From Microterricola gilva (GTDB lineage: Bacteria; Actinomycetota; Actinomycetes; Actinomycetales; Microbacteriaceae): 64,000 nt of DNA. Position numbers and translations under genes: made by a program. Under the pieces are notes generated by a model. The model searched no databases and was not told the origin of the DNA. It saw only the letters and a program-made list of their open reading frames with translations. The DNA is taken from assembly GCF_004217495.1 (NCBI RefSeq), contig NZ_SHLC01000001.1:3162001-3226000 (forward strand). The letters are read 5' to 3'. Below are positions 43,181-51,581 of this stretch, piece by piece; positions within the stretch are counted from its first letter, which is position 1; every line of letters starts with the position of its first letter.

Positions 43181-44817
43181 TAGTTGAGGTCCTCCAGCGC
43201 CTTGGTCCTGCGGAAGCTGATGATCGCGATGATCGCGACGATGGCGAAGATGATGATCGAGAAGGCGCTGGCCAGACCGTAGTCACGCGTCTCCCCGGTG
43301 AACGCCACCTTGTAGACCATCGAGATGAGGATGTCGGTGTAGCCGACGGGGATCGGTGCGCTCGCGTCGCGCGGCCCGCCGTTGGTCAACATGTAGATCA
43401 GGTTGAAGTTGTTGAAGTTGAACGCGAAGGAGGCGATCAACAGCGGCGCGACCGAGACGAGCAGCAGCGGCAGCTTGATCAGCCGGAACACCGCCCATGG
43501 CCTCGCCCCGTCGACGGTGGCCGCCTCTTGCAGCTCCTCCGGGATCGACTGCAGCGCCCCCGTGCAGACGAGGAACATGTAGGGGAATCCGAGCCAGAGG
43601 TTGACGATCAGGATCGACACCTTCGCCAGCGTCGGATCCGTCAGCCAGGGCACATCGGCCCCGCCGAGCAGCACCTGGTTGATGAAGCCGAAGCTCTCGT
43701 TCATCATGCCGGCCCAGACGAGCGCGGAGAGGAAGGAGGGGAAGGCGTACGGCAGGATCATCAGCACGCGGTAGAACTTGCGGCCGCGCATGCGCATGTC
43801 GTTGAAGACGATGGCGAGGAAGAGCCCGAGGAAGAAGGTGGTCGCGACCGAGACGATGGCGAAGACGAAGGTCCAGATCGTCACGTAGACGAGCGGTCCG
43901 CGGATGCTCTCGTCGGTGAGCGCGCGCACGAAGTTGTCGGCTCCGACGACGATCTGCCAGCCGGGGAGCAGCTGCTCGCCGTCATCCGCCGTGAATGCAC
44001 CCGTGCCGTTGTCGGTGTAGACGGTGCCGGTCGTGGTGTCGGTCATGGTGCCGGCGGCCTCGTCGTACTCGAGGGTCGAGACGTAGAGGTAGCCGCTGCT
44101 GCCGTCCGGCGTGCGCAGTGCGCCGTCGTTGGGGTCTTCGGATGCCGGCACGGAGAGAGCGGTGATCGCGTCGCTCTCGGCGAGGATCTCCTGGAAGCTG
44201 AGGGTCTCGTAGCCGTCGAGCGCGACGGCCTTGTCGCCATCGAACTCGGCGTTGTCGACGGGGCTCAGCGGCGTCTCGGCGTTGCCGACGCTCACCTCGC
44301 CGTCGGGATCGGTGACGAGCAGGTTGAGCGTTCCCGCTCGCTCGAGCACCGTCACGGCGTAGGTCGGCGAGTCCTCGACGCGCTCGAGAGCGGAGCTCAT
44401 CAGCGCGGAGACGGCCTGGTCCTTGGTGCCGTTGTGGCCGGTCCCGTAGTTGGTGAAGCCGATGTAGGCGGTGTATCCGAGCACGAAGACCTGGAAGATC
44501 AGCAGGAAGATCACGCCGGGAGTGAGGTACTTGGCCGGCAGCTTGCGCTTGCCGAGGTAGACCCAGTTGATGAGTCCCGTCGCGACGACGACGATGCCGA
44601 TCACGAGCCACTCACGCTGGCCGAGCAGGATGAAGATCGCCGTCAGGGCGAGGGCGTCGAGCAGGCCGAGCGCAACGATCTTGACGAGGATCACGCGGAT
44701 GCCGCCGGATGCCGCGTCGGCGATGTTCGACGCCCTGCGCTGCTTCGGGGTCAGCTTCGGTGGCTCCTCCAGCACGGCCTCGCGGCCGGTGGAGACGTTC
44801 TCGGTCGTGCTACTCAT
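43180..44817 (-). CDS. malF: Maltose/maltodextrin ABC transporter permease MalF with large periplasmic-type insert
   Basis: A 545-residue permease. Helices 1-3 lie in residues 40-120 and the last five after about 300. Between them is a polar extracytoplasmic domain of about 170 residues (NYGTGHNGTKDQAVSALMSSALERVEDSPTYAV... LLPGWQIVVGADNFVRAL), similar in position to the P2 domain of E. coli MalF (514 residues). The EAA loop is SIPEELQEAATVDGARPWAVFRLIKLPLLLVSVAPLL (near 445). The gene is preceded by a hairpin between it and malE, a common way to give more MalE than MalF. Confidence 0.94.
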   Translation of the reverse strand: MSSTTENVSTGREAVLEEPPKLTPKQRRASNIADAASGGIRVILVKIVALGLLDALALTAIFILLGQREWLVIGIVVVATGLINWVYLGKRKLPAKYLTPGVIFLLIFQVFVLGYTAYIGFTNYGTGHNGTKDQAVSALMSSALERVEDSPTYAVTVLERAGTLNLLVTDPDGEVSVGNAETPLSPVDNAEFDGDKAVALDGYETLSFQEILAESDAITALSVPASEDPNDGALRTPDGSSGYLYVSTLEYDEAAGTMTDTTTGTVYTDNGTGAFTADDGEQLLPGWQIVVGADNFVRALTDESIRGPLVYVTIWTFVFAIVSVATTFFLGLFLAIVFNDMRMRGRKFYRVLMILPYAFPSFLSALVWAGMMNESFGFINQVLLGGADVPWLTDPTLAKVSILIVNLWLGFPYMFLVCTGALQSIPEELQEAATVDGARPWAVFRLIKLPLLLVSVAPLLIASFAFNFNNFNLIYMLTNGGPRDASAPIPVGYTDILISMVYKVAFTGETRDYGLASAFSIIIFAIVAIIAIISFRRTKALEDLN

Positions 44818-44850
44818 TCGTTGCCTGCTCTTCTCGCGCTCACGTCAGAA

Positions 44851-44887
44851 ATTCCGGGGCGGATGCCAGCGGCATCCGCCCCGGAAT
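44851..44887. terminator. Perfect 17-bp stem-loop between malE and malF
   Basis: ATTCCGGGGCGGATGCC (44851-44867) pairs perfectly with 44871-44887 across only three bases. It lies 33 bp upstream of the malF start and 10 bp after the malE stop. The likely role is partial termination or mRNA 3' protection to boost malE over malF. The stem ends are two copies of the local GGATGCC motif. Confidence 0.8.
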
Positions 44888-44896
44888 CTCGGGGTG

Positions 44897-46138
44897 TTAC
44901 TTGTTGATTGCGGCCTGGACGTCGGCGGCGAGCTTCTGCCACGTCGCGACGGGGTCGGCACCGTTGATGATGGCGGCCTCGGCGATGCCCCAGTACTGCC
45001 ACACGGCACCCATGGCCGGGATGGCCGGCATCGGAACGGCCTGGTCACCGACGGCGGCGAAGCCGGCGATGATCGGGTCGGAGGATGCGGCCTCGGCGGC
45101 TGCGGTCAGTGCTGGCAGCACGTTGCCGGCCTTGAACAGCTCGAGCTGCACGTCTTCGGTTCCGATGTAGTTGACGAGGAAGTCGTTGGCGGCAACCTTG
45201 TTCTTCGACTCGGACGAGAGGTAGAAGCCCTTGACACCGGCGAACGGCGAGGCGATCTCGGCGGTCGGGCTCGGCACGGGGTCGATGGCGACGTTGATGC
45301 CGGCGTCGACGGCGGCGCCGACGTTCCACGGGCCGGTCAGCCAGAAGGCCGCGGTTCCGTCGAGGAAGGACTGCTTGGCGATGTCACCGTCGATGTCGGT
45401 GTTGAAGACGCCGGTGCCGTTCTTGCCCTGGCTGCCGAGCCAGGTGGCGAACTGCTCGCCGCCCGCGTTACCGATCTGCAGGTCTGCGGGGTCGTAGCCC
45501 TGGTCGTTGGTGCCGAAGACGGGGGCGCCGAACGCGGTCTGGAACGGGTACAGGTGGTAGGGGTTGCCCTCTGCGCCCTGCTCGACGACGAACGGCTGGG
45601 CGAGGCCGGCGGCCTTGCCCTTGGCGATCATGTCGTCGAAGTTGGCTGCCGGCTCCGGGATGATGTCGGCGTTGCGCAGAACGGCGATGTTCTCAACGGC
45701 GTAGGGCAGCAGGTACACCGAGCCCTCGTAGGTGGCTGCGTCGATCGCGACGGGCAGGTAGTCTGCGGCGCTGTCGCCGAGCTCCAGCGGTGCGACGACG
45801 CCGTTGGCGGACAGCTCGCCGGCCCAGTCGTGCGCGCCCATGACGATGTCGGGGCCCTTGCCGGTCGGAACCTGCTGGATGAAGTCGTTCTTGGTGGTGC
45901 TGTTGTCCTTGGAGACGAGCTTGACCTCGACGCCGGTCTTCTCGGTGTACGCGGCGGCGGCACCCTTCAGCGCGTCGACGCGCTCGGCGTCGACCCACAC
46001 GGTCAGCGTCCCGGCGGAGGCGCTGGGCTTGTCGCTTGAGCCCGCGCTCGTGTCGCCGCTCGCGCAGCCTGCCAGGGAGAGCGTTGCAACGGCCGCGACT
46101 GCGAGGGCAGCCAGCAAGCCCTTCTTCTTCACCATCAT
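44897..46138 (-). CDS. malE: Maltose/maltodextrin-binding lipoprotein MalE
   Basis: A 413-residue family 1 binding protein. Residues 1-25 are a lipoprotein signal (LLAALAVAAVATLSLAGC, Cys25). The mature part has TLTVWVDAERVDALKGAAAAYTEKTGVEVKLV, GPDIVMGAHDWAGELSANGVVAPLEL, LPYAVENIAVLRNADIIP, and FWLTGPWNVGAAVDAGINVAIDPVP, which closely follow maltose-binding proteins. AAAGG lies 7 bases before ATG 46138. It is the extracellular receptor for the MalFG channel. The divergent region carries LacI-type operators. Confidence 0.95.
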   Translation of the reverse strand: MMVKKKGLLAALAVAAVATLSLAGCASGDTSAGSSDKPSASAGTLTVWVDAERVDALKGAAAAYTEKTGVEVKLVSKDNSTTKNDFIQQVPTGKGPDIVMGAHDWAGELSANGVVAPLELGDSAADYLPVAIDAATYEGSVYLLPYAVENIAVLRNADIIPEPAANFDDMIAKGKAAGLAQPFVVEQGAEGNPYHLYPFQTAFGAPVFGTNDQGYDPADLQIGNAGGEQFATWLGSQGKNGTGVFNTDIDGDIAKQSFLDGTAAFWLTGPWNVGAAVDAGINVAIDPVPSPTAEIASPFAGVKGFYLSSESKNKVAANDFLVNYIGTEDVQLELFKAGNVLPALTAAAEAASSDPIIAGFAAVGDQAVPMPAIPAMGAVWQYWGIAEAAIINGADPVATWQKLAADVQAAINK

Positions 46139-46274
46139 TGGTGTGCCTTTCGTTAAGCGCTGTGAGTTGACCTCGCAGCCGCCTCGATCACACCCGTGGT
46201 GCATCGCAACGCCCGAAAGGCCGTTCTCTCGATGTGCTGCGATCGCGACGCGGTCGGATGACCTCGACAATCAT

Positions 46275-46406
46275 GCAAGCGATTACATGTATACCCGTTC
46301 ATTCTTGCAATCACAACTCGCCGTGATCAGAACGTTACGCATGGATGCTGGCCAGTTTTCAATGCAAGCGGTGGCAGTGACGCGCCGCCGTTGTGTAACC
46401 GCTTTC
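46275..46406. promoter_or_regulatory. LacI-type operators upstream of the maltodextrin genes
   Basis: In the 300-bp gap between malE (-) and the GH13 gene (+) are GCAAGCGATTAC (46275-46286) and GTAACCGCTTTC (46395-46406), both full matches to the GNAANCGNTTNC consensus of LacI-family operators, plus GCAAGCGGTGGC (46364-46375) with one mismatch. The 46395 site is in the -35 area of the GH13 gene. Candidate regulators are the LacI proteins at 38464 and 58090, or one outside the window. Confidence 0.7.
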
Positions 46407-46423
46407 ATTTCGCGGCGAATCGT

Positions 46424-46429
46424 CGTATG
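46424..46429 (+). promoter_or_regulatory. Probable -10 (TATGGT) for a leaderless GH13 mRNA
   Basis: TATGGT ends 9 bases before ATG 46439 and no Shine-Dalgarno is present. This spacing fits transcription starting at or just before the ATG, giving a leaderless mRNA, a common actinobacterial arrangement. Promoter and start site are inferred. Confidence 0.45.
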
Positions 46430-46438
46430 GTTTCCGTC

Positions 46439-48142
46439 ATGACTACAGAGTGGTGGCGCACTGCCGCGATTTACCAGATTTACCCACGCTCCTTCGCAGA
46501 CGCGAACGGCGACGGCATGGGCGACCTCGCCGGCATCACCTCGCGGATGCCGGCCCTGGCCGAACTGGGCATCGACGCCATCTGGCTCTCCCCGTTCCAG
46601 ACCTCCCCCCAGCGCGACGCCGGCTACGACGTCGCCGACTACTGCGACGTCGACCCGCTGTTCGGCAGCCTGGCCGACTTCGACGAGATGCTCGCCGAGG
46701 CACACGCCCGCGGCATCCGCGTGATCGTCGACCTCGTGCCGAACCACTCCTCCGATCAGCACCCCTGGTTCGTCGAGGCGCTCGCGGCGGCCGAGGGCAG
46801 CGCAGAGCGTGCCCGTTACCTGTTCCGCGACGGCAGCGGCGAGAACGGCGACCTGCCACCGAACAACTGGGAGTCGGTCTTCGGCGGCCGCGCCTGGACG
46901 CGGGTGACCAACCCGGACGGCAGCGCAGGCCAGTGGTACCTGCACCTCTTCGACAGCTCCCAGCCCGACTTCGACTGGAGCAACGAGGAGGTGCGCGAGG
47001 AGTTCCGCCGCATCCTGCGCTTCTGGCTCGACCGCGGCGTCGACGGATTTCGGGTCGATGTCGCCCACGGCCTGGTCAAGGCCGACGGACTGCCCGACTA
47101 CACGCCGCCGGCCGAGGGCGGCAGCATGGGCGGCGCCGCCGGCCTGGAGGGCCTCAACGAGGGCGCGCTCGACGAGCTGCCGAGCGCACCGTACTGGGCG
47201 CAGGACGGCGTTCACGAGATCTACCGCGACTGGCGCAAGCTGCTCGAGGAGTACCCGGGCGAGCGGATCCTGGCCGCCGAGGCCTGGGTCGACCCGCTGC
47301 CGCGCACCGCGCTGTGGGTGCGCCCAGACGAGATGCACCAGGCGTTCAACTTCGCCTACCTCGAGACACCGTGGAAGGCCGATGCCCTCCGCCGCGTGAT
47401 CGACGACTCCCTGGCCACCTTCGCCTCGGTCGGCGCCCCGAGCACGTGGGTGCTCTCGAACCACGATGTGGTGCGCCACGCCTCCCGCCTCGCGCTCACG
47501 GCCGAGAACCCGCAGGGGCACGGTATCGGGCCGAAGTCCAAAGGCCTGCCGATCGCGGAGCTCGGCCTGCGCCGTGCCCGCGCGGCCACCGCGCTGATGC
47601 TCGCCCTGCCGGGCAGCGCATACATCTACCAGGGCGAGGAGCTCGGCCTGCCTGAGGTCATCGACCTGCCGGACGACGCCCGCCAGGACCCGACCTGGTT
47701 CCGCACCGACGGTGAGCGCTACGGCCGCGACGGATGCCGCGTCCCGCTGCCCTGGGAGGGCACCTCGCCGTCCTACGGCTTCGGTCCGGGCACGGCCTCG
47801 TGGCTGCCGCAGCCGGCCGAGTGGGCGGAGCTCGCCCGCGACAAGCAGTCCGGCGTTGAGGGGTCGACGCTCGAGCTGTACAAGCTCGCACTGCGCCTGC
47901 GCCGCGAGCTCGGTCTGGCATCCGGCACCCTGGAATGGCTCGGAGCCGACGAGCTCGGCACCGCATCCGCTGACCTCGTCGCGTTCCGCAATGGTGGCGT
48001 CACCGTGATCGGCAACACAGGCTCGGCCCCCGTGCAGCTGCCGACCGCCCTCGGTTCGACGGTGCTGCTCGCGAGCGGCCCGCTCGACGGCGCCGACGCG
48101 CTCACACTCCCGGCCGACACGACCGTCTGGCTGTCCGCCTAG
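46439..48142 (+). CDS. GH13 alpha-glucosidase / oligo-1,6-glucosidase type
   Basis: A 567-residue GH13 enzyme from ATG 46439. Conserved regions: IVDLVPNHSSDQH (about 100), GVDGFRVDVAHGLVK with nucleophile Asp (about 206), ILAAEAW with the acid/base Glu (about 281), and WVLSNHDVVRH (about 342). WWRTAAIYQIYPRSFADANGDGMGDLAGI at the start is the classic alpha-glucosidase opening. The C-terminal beta domain begins near 510. It is divergent from malE and shares its operators, so it likely converts imported maltooligosaccharides to glucose. VPNHSS and length point to alpha-1,4-glucosidase or related linkage use. Confidence 0.94.
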   Translation: MTTEWWRTAAIYQIYPRSFADANGDGMGDLAGITSRMPALAELGIDAIWLSPFQTSPQRDAGYDVADYCDVDPLFGSLADFDEMLAEAHARGIRVIVDLVPNHSSDQHPWFVEALAAAEGSAERARYLFRDGSGENGDLPPNNWESVFGGRAWTRVTNPDGSAGQWYLHLFDSSQPDFDWSNEEVREEFRRILRFWLDRGVDGFRVDVAHGLVKADGLPDYTPPAEGGSMGGAAGLEGLNEGALDELPSAPYWAQDGVHEIYRDWRKLLEEYPGERILAAEAWVDPLPRTALWVRPDEMHQAFNFAYLETPWKADALRRVIDDSLATFASVGAPSTWVLSNHDVVRHASRLALTAENPQGHGIGPKSKGLPIAELGLRRARAATALMLALPGSAYIYQGEELGLPEVIDLPDDARQDPTWFRTDGERYGRDGCRVPLPWEGTSPSYGFGPGTASWLPQPAEWAELARDKQSGVEGSTLELYKLALRLRRELGLASGTLEWLGADELGTASADLVAFRNGGVTVIGNTGSAPVQLPTALGSTVLLASGPLDGADALTLPADTTVWLSA

Positions 48143-48166
48143 CGAGGACCCGATTCACTCGCCAAG

Positions 48167-48198
48167 AAGTGCTCAGGATTCGCGGATCCTGAGCACTT
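48167..48198. terminator. Intrinsic terminator after the GH13 gene
   Basis: AAGTGCTCAGGAT (48167-48179) pairs with ATCCTGAGCACTT (48186-48198) across 6 nt, followed on the plus strand by a T-run. It terminates the GH13 gene and may also stop the convergent M23 gene. Confidence 0.88.
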
Positions 48199-48258
48199 TT
48201 TGGCGTGCGGATACCGCGGCATCCGGTATGCGGAAGCGAGAAGAGACAGCCGGCGTGG

Positions 48259-49737
48259 CTAGTTGGTGTTGGCGTACAGCCAGTCGAGCGGGTCGACCTT
48301 GGTGCCGTTGATGCCGCCCAGGCGGATCTCGAAGTGCAGGTGCGGGCCCGTGCTCATGCCGGTGTTGCCCGTGTTGCCGATGACGTCGCCGACCTTGACG
48401 ACGTCGCCGACGCTGTACCGCATCGTGCCGTGCTGCATGTGTGCGTAGACGCTGGTGATGGTCTCGCCGTTGATCTGGTGCTCGATCATCATGTGCACAC
48501 CGAGGCTGCCCTCGCCGTCCTCGGCGAGCGTCACGACGCCGTCGGCGATCGACTGGATCTCGGCGCCGAGACCGGGGTTGAAGTCCTGGCCGCCGTGGTT
48601 GCTTGAACAGCCCGCGCAGTCGCGGTAGCCGAAGCGGTCGCCGACGTGGACGCCGACGAGGAACGGCCACTGCACGCTGCCGGCCGGGTTGTTGACGAAG
48701 GTGGCTTCCATGCGGATGCCGCTGGCGGCCGCCGCCTCAGCGATCGTGGAGGTCTCGTAGCCGTCCGTCTGCACGGTGATCGAGTCCCCGCTGGCGACGA
48801 TGGACTGGCCGGGCTCGTTGCTGCTCGAACTCTGCGCGAGGAGGGTCGCGGCCTTGACGTCGTCGGCCGTCAGCAGCGCCTCGGCAGGAACGGAGGTAGC
48901 AACGGCCATGAGAGCGACGAAGCCCATCGCGACGACGACGGAGGTCTTCGCGACGATACGGCGCCCGAGCGGACGCAGCGCGCTCGCCTTGTTCGACGCA
49001 GGAGCTGCTGGAGCCTGAGCCTGAGCCTGAGCGGACGGTGCAGAAGCGGACGGCGCAGAGGGAGTCGCGTCGGAGTCGGCGGGTGCGGCAGTGCTGCGGC
49101 GGCGCGGTCCGGGGACGGGCGCGGTACGCGGCGACACGTCCGCGACCATGGGGCCGAGGCCCCAGCTCGCACGGGGCGTGCCCGCTTCGCCGCCGAAGTC
49201 GGCGGAAACCGTGGGAGTCGGCGCGATGTCGAAGTCGACGGAGGCGGCGCGGCGCGAACGGCGCAGGGCCGGGGCATCCGAGGAGCCGAACTCGGTGGCA
49301 ACGGCGGGCGGCTGCTCAGCCGTCGGGATGCTGATGGAGGCCTGGGAGGCCGTGGCGAACGACTGCGCGGTGGCCAGCGGAGCGGCCTCCGGCGTCGGCA
49401 GCACCAGCGACTCGAGCAGCGCCGAGTACGAGGCCGCCGTGCGGGGAGCCGGCTCCGGCTGCTGCGAGATCTGGGTCGCGATCGGGATGACGGCGGTGCG
49501 AGTCGGCACCTCAGGAACGATCGGCAGAACGGCGGTCGCGGTCAGGCCACTCGGCTCTGCCGGCTGCTGCTCGGCCGGCGGGGTCGCGAGCGGCGTCTGT
49601 GCGGCGAGCTCGATCGCGCGTTCCCGCTCACGGATCTCGCGCCGCGTCAGCGGGCGATCTGCATCGGCGGCACCCGGCTGAACCGGTACACCAGTGCCGG
49701 ACGCAGGGGCGTCTGGGGCAGTGGTGTCAGCAAGCAA
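48259..49737 (-). CDS. M23 peptidase (LytM-type), membrane-anchored
   Basis: A 492-residue protein with a TTG start at 49737, the first available start after an in-frame stop. Residues 1-250 are Ala/Pro/Ser/Thr-rich with a basic PLTRREIRERERAIELAA motif near the N-terminus. One membrane helix (about 268-292, KTSVVVAMGFVALMAVATSV) separates it from the extracellular part. The LytM domain (about 375-488) has the zinc ligands HGGQDF and GPHLHFE, and GNTGNTGMSTGPHLHFEIRL. M23 enzymes cleave peptidoglycan cross-bridges or, if degenerate, activate other hydrolases. Here all motif residues are present. A 236-nt upstream region has short inverted repeats. Confidence 0.9.
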   Translation of the reverse strand: MLADTTAPDAPASGTGVPVQPGAADADRPLTRREIRERERAIELAAQTPLATPPAEQQPAEPSGLTATAVLPIVPEVPTRTAVIPIATQISQQPEPAPRTAASYSALLESLVLPTPEAAPLATAQSFATASQASISIPTAEQPPAVATEFGSSDAPALRRSRRAASVDFDIAPTPTVSADFGGEAGTPRASWGLGPMVADVSPRTAPVPGPRRRSTAAPADSDATPSAPSASAPSAQAQAQAPAAPASNKASALRPLGRRIVAKTSVVVAMGFVALMAVATSVPAEALLTADDVKAATLLAQSSSSNEPGQSIVASGDSITVQTDGYETSTIAEAAAASGIRMEATFVNNPAGSVQWPFLVGVHVGDRFGYRDCAGCSSNHGGQDFNPGLGAEIQSIADGVVTLAEDGEGSLGVHMMIEHQINGETITSVYAHMQHGTMRYSVGDVVKVGDVIGNTGNTGMSTGPHLHFEIRLGGINGTKVDPLDWLYANTN

Positions 49738-49776
49738 AGTGGGGGACTTTCAGCGAGGTGTTCAAGACAAATATGA

Positions 49777-49786
49777 GGTGATCACC
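49777..49786. promoter_or_regulatory. GGTGATCACC palindrome before the M23 gene
   Basis: A perfect 10-bp palindrome located 40 bp upstream of the TTG start, in the likely promoter or 5' leader. Role unknown; an operator is possible. Confidence 0.3.
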
Positions 49787-49973
49787 CTGGCCTCGCCAAA
49801 GTAACGAATTCATAAAGGCTAGCGCGCACAGTATGAAAAATCCATGTGAATGGATGCGTTTCCCCCCTAATGGGGGTAATCACTATGGGGGGCACGTTTA
49901 CCCGGCGTTCACCGAGGTGCGCTAGCGACTGTGTGCCGATTCACGGGCTCATCACGGCTGAAACTGGGGCGAC

Positions 49974-50621
49974 TCACCGGCGACTCCCCGGTGAATCACG
50001 GCGGATTCCGGGCTGCGCCTGGCCCGATAGAGGCCGGGCCCGATAAAGAAAGTGCGGAGCGAGCGGGTGGTCGGCGGGCAGCGCCGGGTGGCTGAAGTCA
50101 CCGGCCACGTCGCGCACCATGCCGATGCGCTCCATCACGCGCTGCGAGCGCACGTTCGAGCGAGCGGTGAACGAGACGATCTCGCCAAGGCCGATGGTGC
50201 CGAATCCGTACTCCAGCACCGCGGATGCCGCCTCGCTCGCGAAGCCGTTTCCCCAGGCGTCCGCGGCCAAGCGCCAGCCGATCTCGACGGCCGGCCCCGG
50301 TTCGGATCCGGGCGGCGAGGTGAAGTGGGCGGTGAAGGCGGGCACCGCGAGCCCGACGAAGCCGATGAACTGCCCGGAGTCCAGCCGCTCCACCGCCCAG
50401 AGCCCGAAGGCACCGCGGTCGAGCGCGTTCCGCTCGAAGCCGGCCTCGATCCGATCGATCAGCGCATCCGATGCCGCGGCGTCCAGCACCGCGGGAAAGT
50501 GCTCCATCACGGCCGGGTCGGCGTTCATTCGGGCGAAGGGCGCCCGGTCGGCATCCGTCCAGCGCCGCAGCAGCAGGCGCTCCGTGACGATCCGCGGCCC
50601 GGGTGCTGGCTGTGTACTCAC
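49974..50621 (-). CDS. GNAT-family N-acetyltransferase (RimJ/RimL-like)
   Basis: A 215-residue acetyltransferase with a GTG start at 50621 overlapping the next gene's TGA by 4 bp. It has the GNAT features: RIVTERLLLRRWTDADRAPFARMNADPAVMEHF at the start, and acetyl-CoA loop VEIGWRLAADAWGNGFASEAASAVLEYGFG (Q/RxxGxG/A-type, about 120-150), then FTARSNVRSQRVMERIGMV. RimJ/RimL relatives acetylate N-termini of ribosomal proteins, but many have other small-molecule substrates. The tail is Arg/Pro-rich. Co-transcribed with the inositol monophosphatase-like gene. Confidence 0.9.
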   Translation of the reverse strand: MSTQPAPGPRIVTERLLLRRWTDADRAPFARMNADPAVMEHFPAVLDAAASDALIDRIEAGFERNALDRGAFGLWAVERLDSGQFIGFVGLAVPAFTAHFTSPPGSEPGPAVEIGWRLAADAWGNGFASEAASAVLEYGFGTIGLGEIVSFTARSNVRSQRVMERIGMVRDVAGDFSHPALPADHPLAPHFLYRARPLSGQAQPGIRRDSPGSRR

Positions 50622-51466
50622 GCCCCGATGCCGGCATCCACGAGAGCCGCGTGCAGCTCGGCGAAGAGTCCGGGTTCGGCAGCGATCACCAGCTGCGATG
50701 TCGCGGGGGCGCCGTGCAGGCCGGCCACCCGGGCTCCGGCCTCCCGCGCGATCAGCGCGCCCGCCGCGTGATCCCACGGGTTGATGTGGCGCTCGTAATA
50801 GGCGTCGAGGCGTCCGGATGCCACGGCGCAGAGGTCCAGCGCGGCACTGCCTCCGCGGCGGATGTCGCGCACGCGCGGCAGCACCGCGCCGAGCACCGCA
50901 CCCTGGGCGGCGCGGCGCTCCGCGATGTAGGAGAAGCCGGTTCCGACCAGGGCGTGTGCGAGCGTTGGGTTGGGGTTCACCCGCAGTCGCTCCGGCGCCC
51001 CCGACTCGCGGTCAAGGCGCTCGAGCCAGGCTCCGCCGCCCGCGCTGGCCGTGTAGAGCTCCCGGACGGATGGCGCATAGACGGCACCGGCGAGCGCCCG
51101 CCATGACGCGGTCGGCTCGGCGTCGGGTGCCGCGTCGGGGTCGAGCTCGCCCACCGCGATGCTCACTGCCCACGCGGGAGTGCCGTAGAGGTAGTTGACG
51201 GTGCCGTCGATGGGGTCGACGACCCAGACGAGTCCAGAGCTGCCGGCGGCGGCATCCGATTCCTCGCCATAGAAGCCGTCGTGGGGGCGTTCGGCGGCGA
51301 TCAGCGCCCGGATCAGCGCCTCGGTCTCGCGGTCGGCGGCCGTGACGACGTCGACGTCGCTCGACTTGCTTGCGGCAACCGAGACCCCCTCGCTGCGGAG
51401 ATCCGCGGCGAGCGCGCCCGCCTCGAGTGCGATCCGGCGGACAGTCTCCAGCAATTCAACACTCAT
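50618..51466 (-). CDS. Inositol monophosphatase-family phosphatase
   Basis: A 282-residue Mg-dependent phosphatase. Motifs: GEES (residue about 68), WVVDPIDGTVNYLYGTPAWAVSIAV (about 80-105, metal-binding DPIDGT), and the C-terminal NPWDHAAGALIAREAGARVA (about 225-245). Typical substrates are myo-inositol monophosphates, fructose-1,6-bisphosphate or histidinol phosphate, and the family does not tell them apart. It lies 115 bp downstream of the qorB stop, with a 20-bp perfect stem-loop between. Confidence 0.92.
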   Translation of the reverse strand: MSVELLETVRRIALEAGALAADLRSEGVSVAASKSSDVDVVTAADRETEALIRALIAAERPHDGFYGEESDAAAGSSGLVWVVDPIDGTVNYLYGTPAWAVSIAVGELDPDAAPDAEPTASWRALAGAVYAPSVRELYTASAGGGAWLERLDRESGAPERLRVNPNPTLAHALVGTGFSYIAERRAAQGAVLGAVLPRVRDIRRGGSAALDLCAVASGRLDAYYERHINPWDHAAGALIAREAGARVAGLHGAPATSQLVIAAEPGLFAELHAALVDAGIGA

Positions 51467-51495
51467 ACGCCAACGCTACCCGCCACCCCGCCAGC

Positions 51496-51550
51496 GAGGT
51501 GGCGCAATCTGCCCCATGAGGGCGCCCGACGGGGCAGATTGCGCCACCTC
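51496..51550. terminator. Perfect 20-bp stem-loop, 15-nt loop
   Basis: GAGGTGGCGCAATCTGCCCC (51496-51515) pairs perfectly with 51531-51550. It follows the leftward qorB gene. No T-run follows. The stem length is far above that of ordinary terminators. Confidence 0.75.
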
Positions 51551-51581
51551 ACCGCCCACGCTGGGCGGCGGCGGGGCGGGC

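Noticed and set aside
49738-49973. c-di-AMP (ydaO) riboswitch before the M23 gene
   Set aside because: Short GGGGGAAAC- and GTGAATC-like pieces are present, but I could not assemble the conserved helices; needs a covariance model. Not claimed as a feature.
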